A stretch of DNA of 64,000 nt. Source: Diospyros lotus (Eukaryota; Streptophyta; Magnoliopsida; Ericales; Ebenaceae). The stretch lies in the NCBI RefSeq assembly GCF_014633365.1, contig NC_068351.1, positions 9,058,907 to 9,122,906 of the forward strand, given 5' to 3'. The notes beneath the pieces were generated by a model. It was given only the letters and a program-made list of their open reading frames with translations. It searched no databases and was not told the DNA's origin. Positions 33,001 through 44,099 of the stretch are shown here, in pieces (position 1 is the stretch's first letter; each line of letters starts with the position of its first letter). Made by a program: the position numbers and the translations under genes.

Positions 33001-35813
33001 CATATTTTTTTCCCCCTCCATGTAACATTAGCTTCCTAGTCACTGGCTTGAGTATTTACATTTTCAGGTGCGAACAAATCAATTTATGCTCCAGAACCCT
33101 TTGATGTTGGAAGATTTTTGGAAGTTGATATTGCCTCAAACGGACAAAAAGTTGCTGTGACAACTACTGGCCCTATAGCTGCAGGTGAGTAGAATTAATG
33201 TTGATCTGATTTATGTGAACTAAGTCCTGTAAGGATCTCAATTTTCTTTTCTTTGATTTTCTCCCTATCCTGTCCATTGTCTAAGATGACTGTCATTAGC
33301 TATTAAATACTACTTTCATGTTTGGTACTGCCTTATTTTTTCATGTTACAGAAAATTGACAGTAATCTAGTTTAGTTGTTCCCTACAGCTGCAGGATTGG
33401 CCAATCACTTGGATACGCTTCTACGGAAACCTAACACTGAGTTCAATGTATGATACTTCATTTCTTCATTAAAATAGTATCATGGGCCATGATTTACACA
33501 TCGTTCCATTCTTTAATGTTAGTCTCTTGTGTTGGCTTGGTTATTCTTGACATGCATTAGAGCTTAGTGAACTAAGATCTACTTAAACCTTCATCATTAC
33601 ACGAAGTAAATCCACGCATTCAACTTTCTCACCTTCTTGGTTGTTTAGGTTTTATACGACAGTAGTTTACTAGTTTGTTGAATCCTTCTTTTTTGTGTCA
33701 TTCATCATTAGTTGTTCCTAGCTGCATGCTACTGTTCCTTTGCATGCGATGCTGCTTTCCACCTACTACCAGCAAGGGGAAAATGTCTCTGCTACACAAG
33801 GGATCATGTGCTTAAATCCATTTGATTGTCCCCAAAGCAGAAAGTCACCGGCTTTCTGCTCTGGGGAGTTAGGGAAAGGTCATATTTGTACCAGCCCTTG
33901 CCTTGCTTTTTTGCAAATAAGGATTGTTTCTATAATTTGAACCGGTGACTTCCAATCACAAAGGACATCACAAAGGAGTAACCTTACTGTTGCTACCAAG
34001 TCTTGCCATAATTTATTTGAATCCTTGCATGAACTTAAAGTGTTAATCTTGAAAACACGTTGAAGATATGAATACATGTATTCTTGGGCTGCTGGACGGA
34101 TGATGCCACCAATACAGGTCTAACAAATACCAAGTTATTTTTTGAACAAGCACAAAAAATCCAGTTATATATTTTTGTCTCTACCAGCAGCTGGTTCAGT
34201 TCTTTGATTTATGTTCTTGACAGGTAGTTGGTGCAGTGATTTACATCAGTCTGTCAATTGTTAGAGCATAGGTTAGAATTTGAGGTTGACCACTTGTGCA
34301 AATAATTTGAAAAGTTATGTCCGAACCTATGTATTTGTCCCAGAACTTAGAATTGAGAGCCATCCCCTTGGTGAGTTCTTGTGGTCTTTATGCGTTCTTG
34401 GTTGAGTCATGATGAATACTAGTGGAACATTCTCGTTTCTTTTAGTTTTAGAAAATAAGGTTGTTCATACATTTCAAATGTACTTTATCTATTGATTCTT
34501 GCATATGTCCCAAGAACTGAAGAACATATTTTATTGCATCACCTTGTACACTTATTTTTCCCTACTAATATTATAGCTCTACAGGTAGTTATTTCCCAGA
34601 TGAATGGACGAAATTATTCATCAAACTCAGTCCACTTGTTTCAAGTGGGGAAGATGAGAATGAAACTTTCTAAAGGATGGATTACAAAGGCTAGAGAATC
34701 ATATTCAACACCAATGCAGGTATTTAAATTGTTGGGATACTGCATATTTTCTTCAAATAAGAGACTCTAGAGAAATATGAACATTTCTTGAGGCATGGTT
34801 GGTATCCCCCATAGGATGACATTCTGCTATATTTCATATTGTGGTAAAGTGAACAATGTTTTCCTTCATAGGATTTAAAATTTTGTAATTGTCATTCCTC
34901 ATATAGGAAGAACTTTCAACATAAATGAAACTTTTACAAGTGCTATGTGTCCCTGTATGGTGCCATGTCTTGTAAGAGCTCCATTCATTTTTCTGTCAAA
35001 AAGCGAGGGACTGGCCCTATTTAAGATTCTCTAGGAATTAAAGGTTTTCTTGACATGCCAAAGAGGCTCTCCCATCCTACCTTAATATATACAGCATAGA
35101 AAAAATATTTGATTCAGAAAGAAGTTTTCTACAAACAAATTAATTGCCTATATTTAAGTCCCCTCATTCATGAAGGCTATCTTGGGTCTCTTTGTACGGC
35201 AAAAGAATAGTGTCTCTCCTGCAACGTAAGGTTTACATTCCCATATTATGTCTGTTTAACGGGCTTAAGATTTGTATTAATGTGGAACGTTTTCTTATTA
35301 TGCTCTTTTATTCCTCCAGCTTTGTGGATTCAGAGGTGGTGGCAATTCTGCAGCCAAGTCATTATTTTGGCAAGCGAGGAAAGGGCAATCGTTTGTATTA
35401 GCATTCGAATCGGAGCGAGATAGAAATGCAGCCATAATGCTTGCGAGGAGATATGCTTTTGAATGTAATGTATGTGAGCCCTCCTCTTCTATCTGTTGCT
35501 ACTATTTACTTCTCTTGTCCATCGATAAAATCTTTCGTAAAATGCATCCTGAAAGAAGTTTAATCTGCCATCTAAAGGGCCAGAAAAGTTAGTAACTGTT
35601 CCTTCAACCAAACCTCTAGCTGCACTGTGCCTATTCAGTCATCATTCAAAAAATATCATTTATGCATAAACATAGAAATAGGGGATCACAAAAATAGTGG
35701 AAAAGATATAATTATCTAAACACGTTTCATCCTTAAACCAGAATGTTCTTGGTGTTTTGGATTCTGAATGGCAGGTGGTGCTAGCGGGGCCAGAGGATGT
35801 AGCATTCATTTGA
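18710..35813 (+). CDS. SCAB1: Stomatal closure-related actin-binding protein (SCAB1 orthologue), 12 coding exons
   Basis: SCAB1 binds, bundles and stabilises actin filaments in guard cells and is needed for normal stomatal closure. Coding segments: 18710-18994, 19211-19339, 20263-20355, 25688-25828, 28001-28069, 28632-28715, 31708-31888, 33068-33184, 33389-33447, 34585-34719, 35320-35469, 35775-35813. They sum to 1482 nt (493 aa), close to the Arabidopsis protein; all junctions are GT-AG and in frame. Residues 1-95 hold the N-terminal region (SADVSFASDRFPKYRIG). Residues about 96-285 are Glu/Lys/Leu-rich coiled coil (VLLKKLRDALESLRGR, EVQEARRIK, MDMEHELRALR). Residues about 285-493 match the fused Ig-PH module (IQWYR, IYAPEPFDVGR, HLFQVGKMRMKL, FESERDRNAAIMLARR). 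The start codon lies 19 nt inside the second exon. Introns are swollen by retroelements but no exon is broken, so the gene looks functional. Confidence 0.93.
21784..24604. mobile_element. Solo LTR, 2.8 kb, probably Ty3/gypsy (Tekay/Del-like)
   Basis: The element starts TGTAATGCCCCGG and ends GGGTGTTACA, with target duplication TAAGT at 21779-21783 and 24605-24609. No internal gag-pol and no second LTR are present, so this is a solo LTR left by recombination. Very long LTRs with TGTAA.CCCC/GGGTGTTACA ends are typical of Tekay/Del chromoviruses; that assignment is by terminal likeness only. A striking GC-rich island lies at 22216-22450. Open frames inside (22111-24029) are low complexity and not genes. 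It sits in the 5.3-kb SCAB1 intron 20356-25687. Confidence 0.82.
22361..22416. repeat. Perfect 28-bp tandem duplication in the GC island of the solo LTR
   Basis: The unit starting TGTGCGGCCGTGCGCTCACG occurs at 22361-22388 and again, without change, at 22389-22416. It consists mostly of alternating CpG/GpC. Confidence 0.9.
29365..29472 (+). mobile_element. tRNA-derived SINE fragment (Au-like 5' region)
   Basis: The text GAGGGTGAGCCTAAATAGC is followed by TATAAGGTTGCTCCTTCT and then GAAGGTCACAGGTTCGACC (29411-29429). This matches the layout of the tRNA-related head of plant Au SINEs, with an A-box-like start and a B box GGTTCGACC at 29421-29429. The sequence then diverges from Au and ends in a T8 run at about 29465. 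It lies in the SCAB1 intron 28716-31707. Confidence 0.55.
29567..29987 (-). mobile_element. Solo LTR, 421 bp (copia-like), in SCAB1 intron
   Basis: TGACACAGCGGG...GACTGCATCA is flanked by a perfect 5-bp duplication TATCC at 29562-29566 and 29988-29992. Read on the minus strand it has TG...CA ends, a TATA-like CTATAAATATA, then AATAAA-type text, the usual order in an LTR. No internal retrotransposon sequence is present. Confidence 0.78.
30015..30057. repeat. (GT)n microsatellite
   Basis: About 21 uninterrupted GT units, in the SCAB1 intron 28716-31707. Confidence 0.95.
30934..31435 (-). mobile_element. 5'-truncated LINE (non-LTR retrotransposon) insertion
   Basis: The minus strand carries the last about 500 bp of a LINE and ends TTTCTATC followed by a poly(A) tail (T run on the + strand near 30938-30951). 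A long target duplication flanks it: AAACTTGGGTGCTT at 30920-30933 and AAACTTGAGTGCTT at 31436-31449, one mismatch. The minus-strand frame 31029-31379 contains SLWTIWLERICVVFEG, like the Trp/Arg-rich segment after the zinc-binding region of plant LINE reverse transcriptases. It is truncated and dead. Confidence 0.8.
33828..34007 (-). mobile_element. Au-like SINE, inverted, in SCAB1 intron
   Basis: The minus strand reads ACTTGGTAGCAACAGTAAGG, then TTACTCCTTTGTGAT, AAGTCACCGGTTCAAAT (B box), a TTTGCAAAAAAGCAAGG segment and ATATGACCTTTCCCTAACTC. That is the order of landmarks in the plant Au SINE, with substitutions. It lies in the intron 33448-34584. Confidence 0.75.
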
Positions 35814-36021
35814 AGCTGACTGATTTTTTTTGAGGCTTGACTGATGTGAGTATAACGTTGTTCCCTTGGAGTGTGATAATCCCATTTGTTGTGTGTTTTG
35901 TGAGATGAAGAATGATTTCCCGCCGCCTTTTGGAATTGGGTTTTTGTCTAATCTGGTCTGGTTACATCCTTAGCAGGCGTCGTTTTTATTTGCCTAATCA
36001 TTGGTTGTAACAAGTTTTTAA

Positions 36022-36048
36022 CTCTCTCTCTCTCTCTCTCTCTCTCTC
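36022..36048. repeat. (CT)n microsatellite in the probable SCAB1 3' UTR
   Basis: About 13 CT units, 210 nt after the SCAB1 stop codon. Confidence 0.85.
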
Positions 36049-36953
36049 AAAGTTAAATTTAGTAAAATGTTTGAATCCCTTTACGGGCCTCTGTTCCAGA
36101 TTCAGTCTAAATTGGATTCCCAGTTTAGTTTTACTATCTGACACTCTACTTTCAAAACCTCCCAGTTTGTATGCCGTTGGTTGCAGGTGCTACAAATAAA
36201 GATTAATTTGTTGATTTTTAACATTTAATATTCATTAAAGTAATCAAAAAATACTACATGATTGTCACCTTATTAATCCAATAGGTTCTTCGCCAATTAC
36301 TTAATTTTATATACATAATCAACGATTTAAAGTTAATGTTTATAGACTGGAATGTCTTCACTTGCCATGCCTCTAGATCATGATCAATAGCAATTCAACA
36401 TGATTTGATTTTTTATTTTTTTTTTTATATGATGCATCTTATTAGTGGTTCTTATTTTTCAAATAGTCATTTAATTGGGAATTATATATAATTGTGATTA
36501 GACTTATTTACACGTGGGCATAATCAATGACCCTTTGGTTTGGGCACCACTTAAGAAAACATTGTCTAAATTGAGTGGCTGGCTAATATGAGCATAATTG
36601 TGACTTTAATATATTTTTGTGTGTCACGATAAGGTTAACGTCCAATATATTAATTTTATGTTTAAGTTTTTAAATTTTTATGCTCAGTTTTTCTTTTCGA
36701 GAACCGAAAACTAAATATATTATTTGATTTTTAATGTAATTTTTAAAAATTTAAAAATAGAAACATAAAATATCATTTGATGAATCTATTTATGTTAATA
36801 TAGTGATGGAAGAGTTTTAGAAATTCGTGCAATAGGATTTTATTTTACGAACACATTAATTTTTTTATTTAATATTTTATATTATATGTGAGAATAAATA
36901 TTTTGAGAAGAGTTAATAAAATAAAATCCAAATCAAAAAATTTAGAAGAGTAT

Positions 36954-37840
36954 GGCTATCTCTAGAGCAGTGCCAATTTTAGCTTGCCAAAGCTATTTAT
37001 GGCGAGAATGTTACTGAAAACGAGCTCTAGCAGAGCTCGCTATAGTTATATTTTCTCGCTAAAAATTTGACAACCTTCAAATGCCTCATCAATGTTGGCG
37101 AGTGAATTCTTCTCGCGACATCTCCTTCACCCCCCCCCCCCCCCCAATTGCTCAAGGCGGGAAGAAAGAACTAAATGTAGGAAGGGTGGAGACGAGTTGC
37201 AGGGCAATGGCGACAGTAAGAGATCTGGCAGTTGTGGCCACGAACAACAACAACAACGAGCAATGGCGACAATAGCAGATTCGGCGGCAACGGCCACGAG
37301 CAGCAGTAGTAACGAGCAGTTTCGGCGTCTTCCTCGTGGAGTCTTCTTCACAACATCTTCCCGGTGATTTGTGATTAATTTTGTATATTTTTTTGTATTA
37401 TATGATTGATATTGTATCTTGTTTATTTGGTTATTAAGTTGTGTATTTAATTATTGATTTTGTATATGTGTATGTGATTATTTATTTTGTATATGTGCAG
37501 TAATTAATTTGTATATTTGATTATTAATTTTATTGATGTGTATGTGATTAATTTGTGTATTTGATTATTTATTTTGTTGATGTGTATGTGATTAATTTGT
37601 GTATTTGATTATTTATTTTGTTGATATGTAAGTGATTAATTTGTGTATTTGATTATTTATTTTGTATATTAAGTGTTTAAAAATAATAAAATTAAAGTTT
37701 ATTAATAAAGAAATGAAATAGGGAGTCAAATAGAGAAGAGAATATAGAGTAGGCACAATTTTTGAGATAAAATTAAAATAGAGATTGAATTATTTATAAT
37801 TTAATAAAGAGTGGAATCAGGAGACTTGCTGGAGATAACT
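36954..37840. mobile_element. TIR element of about 890 bp (PIF/Harbinger-like ends)
   Basis: The left end GGCTATCTCTAGAGCAGTGCC aligns with the reverse complement of the right end (AGTTATCTCCAGCAAGTCTCC). The interior has a C14 run, a CAACAACGAG low-complexity stretch giving overlapping spurious frames (37081-37367), and a 44-bp minisatellite. No transposase is encoded. No convincing target duplication was found (TAT on the left, TAA on the right). Confidence 0.42.
37436..37670. repeat. 44-bp minisatellite
   Basis: Repeats of a 44-bp unit containing GTGATTAATTTGTGTATTTG and ATTATTTATTTTG. The last two or three copies are almost identical; earlier copies are more diverged. Confidence 0.75.
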
Positions 37841-39539
37841 TAAGGGGTGACTTACTAAATCGATCAAAATGCTGAAGGGGAATAAATTGAAATTGTGTAA
37901 AAAAAAAAACTAAGAAAAAAAAAGAAATCGAAAAAACTGGAAAACCAAACAAACTAAAAAATTGACAAAACAAAAACAAAAAAAAAAAATTGAAAAAGTT
38001 TGAAAGAATGGAAAACCTATGATAATTAGTTTTCCACCAAAGCCGGCTCAACCAACTTGAGAGCCTTAGCATTAATTTTTTTTATAAAAAGAAATAAATA
38101 ATACACCTTTGTATGGGAAAATTCTATCATTTTATTAAATTAAAAAAGAAAAAAATTAAAGTTCAATTAACTACAAAATATAATAATCTCTTAATGATAA
38201 TGAATTTTCAATTAAAATATAATGTCTGAGAGATCAAAAGAAGATGAGCAAATAAATAAGATCACTTTTGAAATAAAGAAGATTAGATTCTAGAGATAAA
38301 GAAAAATTAATTTACACCGAAACACAAAGTAAAAGAATAAAAATTAAAAAAGATAAACTCATCTTATAGTGATACAGTTTTCACAGGCAGCTCGAAACAA
38401 TGGAAACAAGAAGGACAATAGCATATGATAATTGTTATTGCTTTTGTTTGGAAGTTTGTAATTGAGAAATTTTTTTTAGGGCTGCAATTAAAAATTTTAT
38501 AATTAAAAATAAATTTACAATCTTAAAATCTATGAGATATTCAAGAAAAAAGGGTAAAAATTGGGAACTGTTGTTGCACGATCACAACAATAAATTTTTA
38601 GATGGGAAATCGCCGATGGATGACTCATGTGTGGCTTATCCGAGCGATGGATGACTCACTCAGAAGATGAATGACTCAATCGGAGAATGGATGACTCCAT
38701 CGGGCGATGGGTGATTCTCTCGGGGTGGAGCGACAATGATGAATGAATCTCTTGAGTGGAGCAACAATGATGGATGACTTTCCTAACTAGGTTGAGAGTG
38801 ATTGATGACCTATGCAAAAAGGAGATCGATTAGGGACGCGAGTGAAGATCTCCGCGCAGACCCTTCGATGCCTAAATTAGCCTATTGAAAGTATAGAGTA
38901 GTTGAATGCAAGGAGAAAATGTGAGTGTGAGAGATTGCATACCGAAAGGGGGGATGACTCATCTATTTATATCGATGGAAAAGGCAACCAAGTGTTGGGT
39001 GACTTGATTTCTTCAGCGAGTAACTTGGAGGTGGTTTTGATCGGGTCTCGTGGGAGTGATGGCATGCGAATCGTGAGCACGTGTAGGGTTGCACCGATGA
39101 GTAGCTAGCAACGTGTTGCACATGGTTGCGCAGGTTAGGGGCACCCCCGGGGAGGGGTCACCGGGGGTGTAGGCTACGCATGGCCACGTGGCACTATCTC
39201 TTTCCTTCGATTTTTTCGTTTATTTTCCCTGATCCACTTTGTCCACTTGTTTTGCAGAACACATCAGGAATAATGGGAAGACAAAATGTAAAAATTGGAA
39301 AGAGAAAATGAGGAAGACAAAACATTATAAATTGATTGTTGGGCAGAGTGTTCGTGTATCTATGTGAAATTTGGACTGAAAGTTGGATTTTTATTTTAGA
39401 CTCAATTTTTTTTAATAAAATATTTATTATTTAAAAAATAAAAAATATATATAAATAGTAAAATTTTGGGGTTTTCGTAAATGCGGGGCCTTAGGCGGTT
39501 GCCTAGATGGTTTCATGGTCAAATTGGCTCTAGTTTCCA
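37841..39539. other. Intergenic DNA with A-rich and GATGGATGACTC repeats, no gene
   Basis: 37890-38010 is strongly A-rich. At 38612-38782 a degenerate unit around GATGGATGACTC recurs about seven times. From 38800 to 39200 the DNA is GC-richer; the 68- and 61-codon frames there have no recognised domain. Confidence 0.5.
38612..38782. repeat. Degenerate repeat around GATGGATGACTC
   Basis: Variants of a unit of roughly 20-30 bp: CGATGGATGACTCA, GATGAATGACTCAATCGG, ATGGATGACTCCATCGGG, CGATGGGTGATTCTCTCGGG and others. Confidence 0.6.
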
Positions 39540-39544
39540 CCATT

Positions 39545-42500
39545 TTAAAATGTCGAAGTCATTCTTACTTTCTTCACACATTTCATTAAAATACTTATTC
39601 AATTTTTGAATGGGCATCACTAGAATCACTACCATTAGCAGACTTATACTTTTTGTAAAGAGAAATAAGCATATTTATTCTCATGTATTGAGGTTTTTCT
39701 TTCCCAATACTCTCCATAATACTTGGAGTAGAAACTTGAGACATCTCTCCTACTTTACCTTGAGGTGCCGAGTTTTGCTTATACTCATCATATAAAGTAT
39801 AAATGACATTCTTCAATGACAAAACTGCACTAACACCTTTTTTCACTCGAATACATTCTTGAAATGCATATTCCATAAAATCTAATTTGTGCCTAAGATC
39901 AAGCACCACAACAATGTAACGTAAGTGGTTCATTTTTTTGGATCCCCTCAATATTTGTCAAACTTATCTTTCATCTTTTTTGTCGTTTCATGCACCTCAA
40001 AATGTTTGCCCTTTTGCCATTATTGTAAAAGATAGTGTTAGAAGTGACATATGATGACCCTGAAACCTACTAAAAAAAGTGTTGCAACATTGTAGCAAAC
40101 TTTATAACATTTGTCCAATCCTCAGGCTTAGGTCTCCCACCAATAATAAAAAGTTGTGGTAAGACTTATTTCAATTACATGTTTCAAGATTTATCTTAAA
40201 ACAAAGATTTTGCTCATCAAAACTCTTAAAAGCCCTCTCAAATTATTGTGCAGTTTCTAACATGAAGTATTCTAAGTTCCACTAGTTTGTAACATCCGAA
40301 GACAACAAACTGGCACATTCAATTTTTTTCAACTTTACACATTCTTTGAATTTCTTCAATCTAGTTGGTAATTGTCTAACATATCTTAGTATATTCCTAT
40401 CTCTTGTTATTGATTCATTAATATTTTTCAAACTATATTGCACAACTAAATTTATTATGTAAGCCACACATCTCATATGAAGATAATGCCCATTCATAAT
40501 GATAGAATCCTATTTTGTAATTTTTTTCTTAAAATGTACCACAAGATCATTTGAACTAGTGTTATCAATCATCAAAGTAAAAGCTTTATCAAGTTTATAA
40601 TCCATTAGACATTTTTCAATTGCCAATGAAATAACGTCACTTTTATGACTAGAAATTGGATAAAAGTTTAAGCTCATGTTCTCTTTATTGTTTTCAGTCC
40701 GTTTTTAATTTTCAGTTTTCTAAAATACTCAAAACGCATTTACTTATTCATTTTCAAAAATGCATTTTTCAAAACACAAATTTTTTTTTTTTTTGTATGC
40801 AATACTCAAAACATTAAAATGTCATTTTCGTTGTTTCTAGGCAAAACAAGCTCTTAAAGTCTAAAACGCGGAAAACACTCTCCATCCTCATATCCAAGTT
40901 TGACTATTCTTTCTTTCTTTTTGCTTCTCTACTCTTTAAGGCTCGACCTTCAATCACGCTCGCCACCGCTATCACCACCGCGAGCCATTGTCGACCGCCA
41001 TCTCTCTTCTTGTGTCAGTCGATAGCAAAAGACGAGATGGTGAGAGGCAAGGTGGCAACAAGAGGAGAGGCGACTAGAAGCAAGGCAACAATGAGAGGTG
41101 AGGCGACGGTGAGAGATGAGGCAACAACAATAGTGAGATGAAGATGACGAAGGGAAGAGGGCTGGAAAAGAAGAGACGTGACAAGATAAGAAGCGAGAAG
41201 AAGGCAAGGAACGGAAGAAGGCTGGAGAAGAAAAGGCGACAGCGAGAGGTGACGACGAGAGAAAGGCAGTGAATAGAAAATGACTGGAGAATAAGAGTAA
41301 TGAGCAGCCAAGGAAGGGAAACAGAGATTAGAGAAATGAAGATAACAAATGAGTGGATTTCTTGAGGGGGAAATAGTGGGTTTCTTGGGTAGAGAGAGGA
41401 CTAGAGAGGGAGAGAAAAGTGTGTGGGGGGGGGGGGGGAATTAATAATAATATGTAATTTAATAAATAAATGATATAATAATAATAAGTATGTATATGTA
41501 TGTATGTTAAATAATATATTTATAAAATATATATCTATTATATTATACACACATATATTATTATATCTAATCGTGAATTTCTTATCAGGCCTGCTCATGA
41601 ACCTTTAATCGAGCCAGCTTGCGAGCTAATGAACTAAACTTTATTAAGTTTAAGCTCGGTTTGTTTACAAATCGAGATTCAAAGTTTGACTATTTTTTTG
41701 CCAAGTCAATTTATTTATTTATTTGTATTTTATTCTTGTAACGGGAAAAAAATATTGCAAGATTCACCAACTTTAAAATGTATATATTTTTTAATAATAT
41801 ATTAATATTAAATAGTTATAATTTACTGAATAATAAAATTTATTGAATAAAATGTCATTAAAAAATTATTCTCAAAATTGAACGCGTTTTCTAGTTTTTG
41901 GTTTTGAGAAATAGTTTTTCAGAATAATAAACAAAATACATTTTTAGTTATTTGAAAATAGACTGCCAAAATAGAAAATTAAAAATAAATTTAAAACTCA
42001 AAACTGAAAATTGAAATGCAAAGAAAATGGGCCCTAAGATTTTTTTCTTCAACTTCTAATTATTGTTAATGAAGTGCGTTATCAAACACATATAATTAAT
42101 CATTTGATTTGAGAACCATGTGTTAGTGGTTACGCAAACTTTTTGGCATAAATTTTTTAATTCATTCATCAAATTCAACATTTCTTCATTAAATAGCTCA
42201 AAACAATCACGAGAAAAGTCTAACAATAGGGAATATGAAATTTAGGACAAAAATAAAATGCCTAAATCCCTTACGCTCCACAAATTTGAAATGAAACTTA
42301 TCTATTGTTACCAGATGAGTTAAAGCTTTTATATCAAGAATTTGATCAAATTTTCAATTAATAAGTGCACCCATATTGTTACGTGCTAGTGAATAGTTGT
42401 GCTATTTTTTAGGATTTGTTTTATTATTTTATTTACTGTTTAGTTGTTGACATTTTTCAGCTGTTCTAGGCTTCCATTCTCGCATGTTCTCCTCTTTTTT

Positions 42501-43070
42501 AGGTAATGTGCAATTGGTTGTGCACTTAGTGGGTCTAATTAATACTGTATTTAAAAAGAGAAAATGATTGGAGGAAAGACATTGATTTTTTTCGTTACAG
42601 TAGAATATAGTTTTTCTCTTTAAGAGTTTCTTCACGACAAGAACCATACCTTTCCATGCTAGAGGTTGAGCAAGAGCTTGCCAAATTCAAGCTCATATGC
42701 ATATTCTCACCCTTTCCCTCACTCCCCTTTGAAGTTAATTGTAATTGTAATTGCATTTGTTGGATTTCAATAGCACTAGGATGTTTTTTACACGATCTCA
42801 TATGATTTGTTAAAGAAGTAGTCAAATTATTTTTTTGGATCACAATGAAACTTCTTAGAACAATAATTGAATTTTTCTTTCATCTTACTCTCAAAATTTA
42901 TAAATTTTGTTAAATGATTTTATATCTCTGATCTTTTTTAATTGCTTTTCTTTTTGCCTTTTCAAGTGATGTAGTATTGCTAGTGCACAAATATCAGCTT
43001 GAGCTTGACTTGGTGCTAGTAGTGGTGGAGGTCTTGAATTGTCATCGATAAGGTTGTCTGTGGTGTGATT
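39545..43070 (-). pseudogene. Decayed hAT transposase (zf-BED, RICESLEEPER-like), split by a TIR element
   Basis: hAT transposases cut and paste their own DNA. On the minus strand the parts come in family order. The BED zinc finger (about 42780-42900) has YCSKKFHC and LTNHMRSCKKH. The catalytic-domain start (about 42060-42140) has TTNTWFSNQMINYMC. After the inserted element (40672-42034) comes the RNase H-like middle, with IDNTSSND and MRCVAYIINLVVQYSL (40435-40497) and VRQLPTRLKKFKECV. The tail has LDFMEYAFQE (about 39870) and FDILKWWK (about 39550). Stops and frameshifts occur throughout, and the C-terminal dimerisation region is cut off near 39545. The gene cannot be functional. Confidence 0.82.
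40672..42034. mobile_element. TIR element of the TAA-targeting family, copy B, nested in the hAT pseudogene
   Basis: It begins GCTCATGTTCTCTTT after TAA (40669-40671) and ends AAAGAAAATGGGCCC before TAA (42035-42037). Removing it rejoins the hAT reading frame (…KKKIL then NFYPISSHK), which fixes the borders and shows that one TAA was duplicated. The long AT-rich arms are inverted repeats and match copies A and C at 1-1606. The core (about 40900-41400) is purine-rich on the + strand, and its frames look spurious. A poly-G run lies near 41427-41440. Confidence 0.72.
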
Positions 43071-43540
43071 GGTGTTTTCTTATCTTGACATTTAAAATAA
43101 ATATAATTTTAATTAACATATATTAAAATAACTTATATGAAATCAAATATTATTAAAAATTTAATGAAATTACTTGAAATTTTAAAAATACTATACTTAC
43201 ATTGCAAAATGACAATGTTGAGGGCATTTTGTATCAAGAAAGTATTAGATTGTCAGAAGAAGTCAAAAATTATTATAATCCTTAAAAACCATTATCACTG
43301 ATTCATTGATCAATGTCTTTGTTGTTAGATTAATTTCAGGCAAGTAGACAAGCAAAAAAGAAAAAAATACAACTTAATTTATGCTGAAGAAAACCTAATC
43401 AACATGTTTCGAATACTAGATTAAATATCCATACTTAAATTTGATCAATATAACTTAGTGTAACTAAATGATAAGGTTATTTGTAGATAAGAGAGGATTA
43501 CAAATATTACAAAATTAAATTCAAACTTTGATTATTCTAT
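43071..43540. other. AT-rich intergenic DNA, no gene
   Basis: No reading frame of note. The hAT element's own 5' terminus must lie near here, but I could not define its inverted repeat. Confidence 0.5.
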
Positions 43541-43599
43541 TTAATCGAGTGAACTTTTCCCTTAATCGAGTAATCTTTTCAATTATTTGAGTAAGGTTT

Positions 43600-44060
43600 T
43601 ATAATTACTTGAGTAAACAATAAGGTTATGCGAGTAATTGTAGATATTACTCGAGTAACAAAAAGAATTAGTTAATTATTTTTCGAAACGAAAAAAGGGC
43701 TAAAAAATCCTCAATTTAATACTCGACTATCCTTGAGATTATACGCGAGTAATTCAATTATTACTCGACTAATAAACAATATTAGTAGATTAATTTTCAG
43801 AATAGAGAGTGAGCTAATTTTTGAACTAATATTACTCGACTATCATTGAGATTGTAGGCGAGTAATTTATCAATTAATACTCGATTAATGGGCAATATTA
43901 GTCAATTAATCTCTAGAACAAAGAGTAAGTTGATTTTGGAACTATTATTACCTGAGTAATAAGTAATATTAGTTAAATAATTCATAAAACTATATGAATA
44001 ATTACTACATCATACTCATTAATATGCAACATTAATTGAGTAGTTAAAATTCTAGTCGAG
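43600..44060. repeat. Degenerate tandem repeat, about 118-bp period, rich in CTCGAGTAA motifs
   Basis: Two full units start at 43734 (CTATCCTTGAGATT) and 43852 (CTATCATTGAGATT), with partial units on both sides. Across 43540-44100 the text keeps returning to ACTCGAGTAA, ACTCGACTA and GCGAGTAATT. It encodes nothing recognisable. Confidence 0.65.
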
Positions 44061-44099
44061 TAATTAAGATGGTTATGTGAGAAATTCGGGGTGCAATGT

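Noticed and set aside
39126..39311. Small frame in a GC-richer stretch
   Set aside because: No recognised motif, no splice-linked neighbours, and it lies among repeats.
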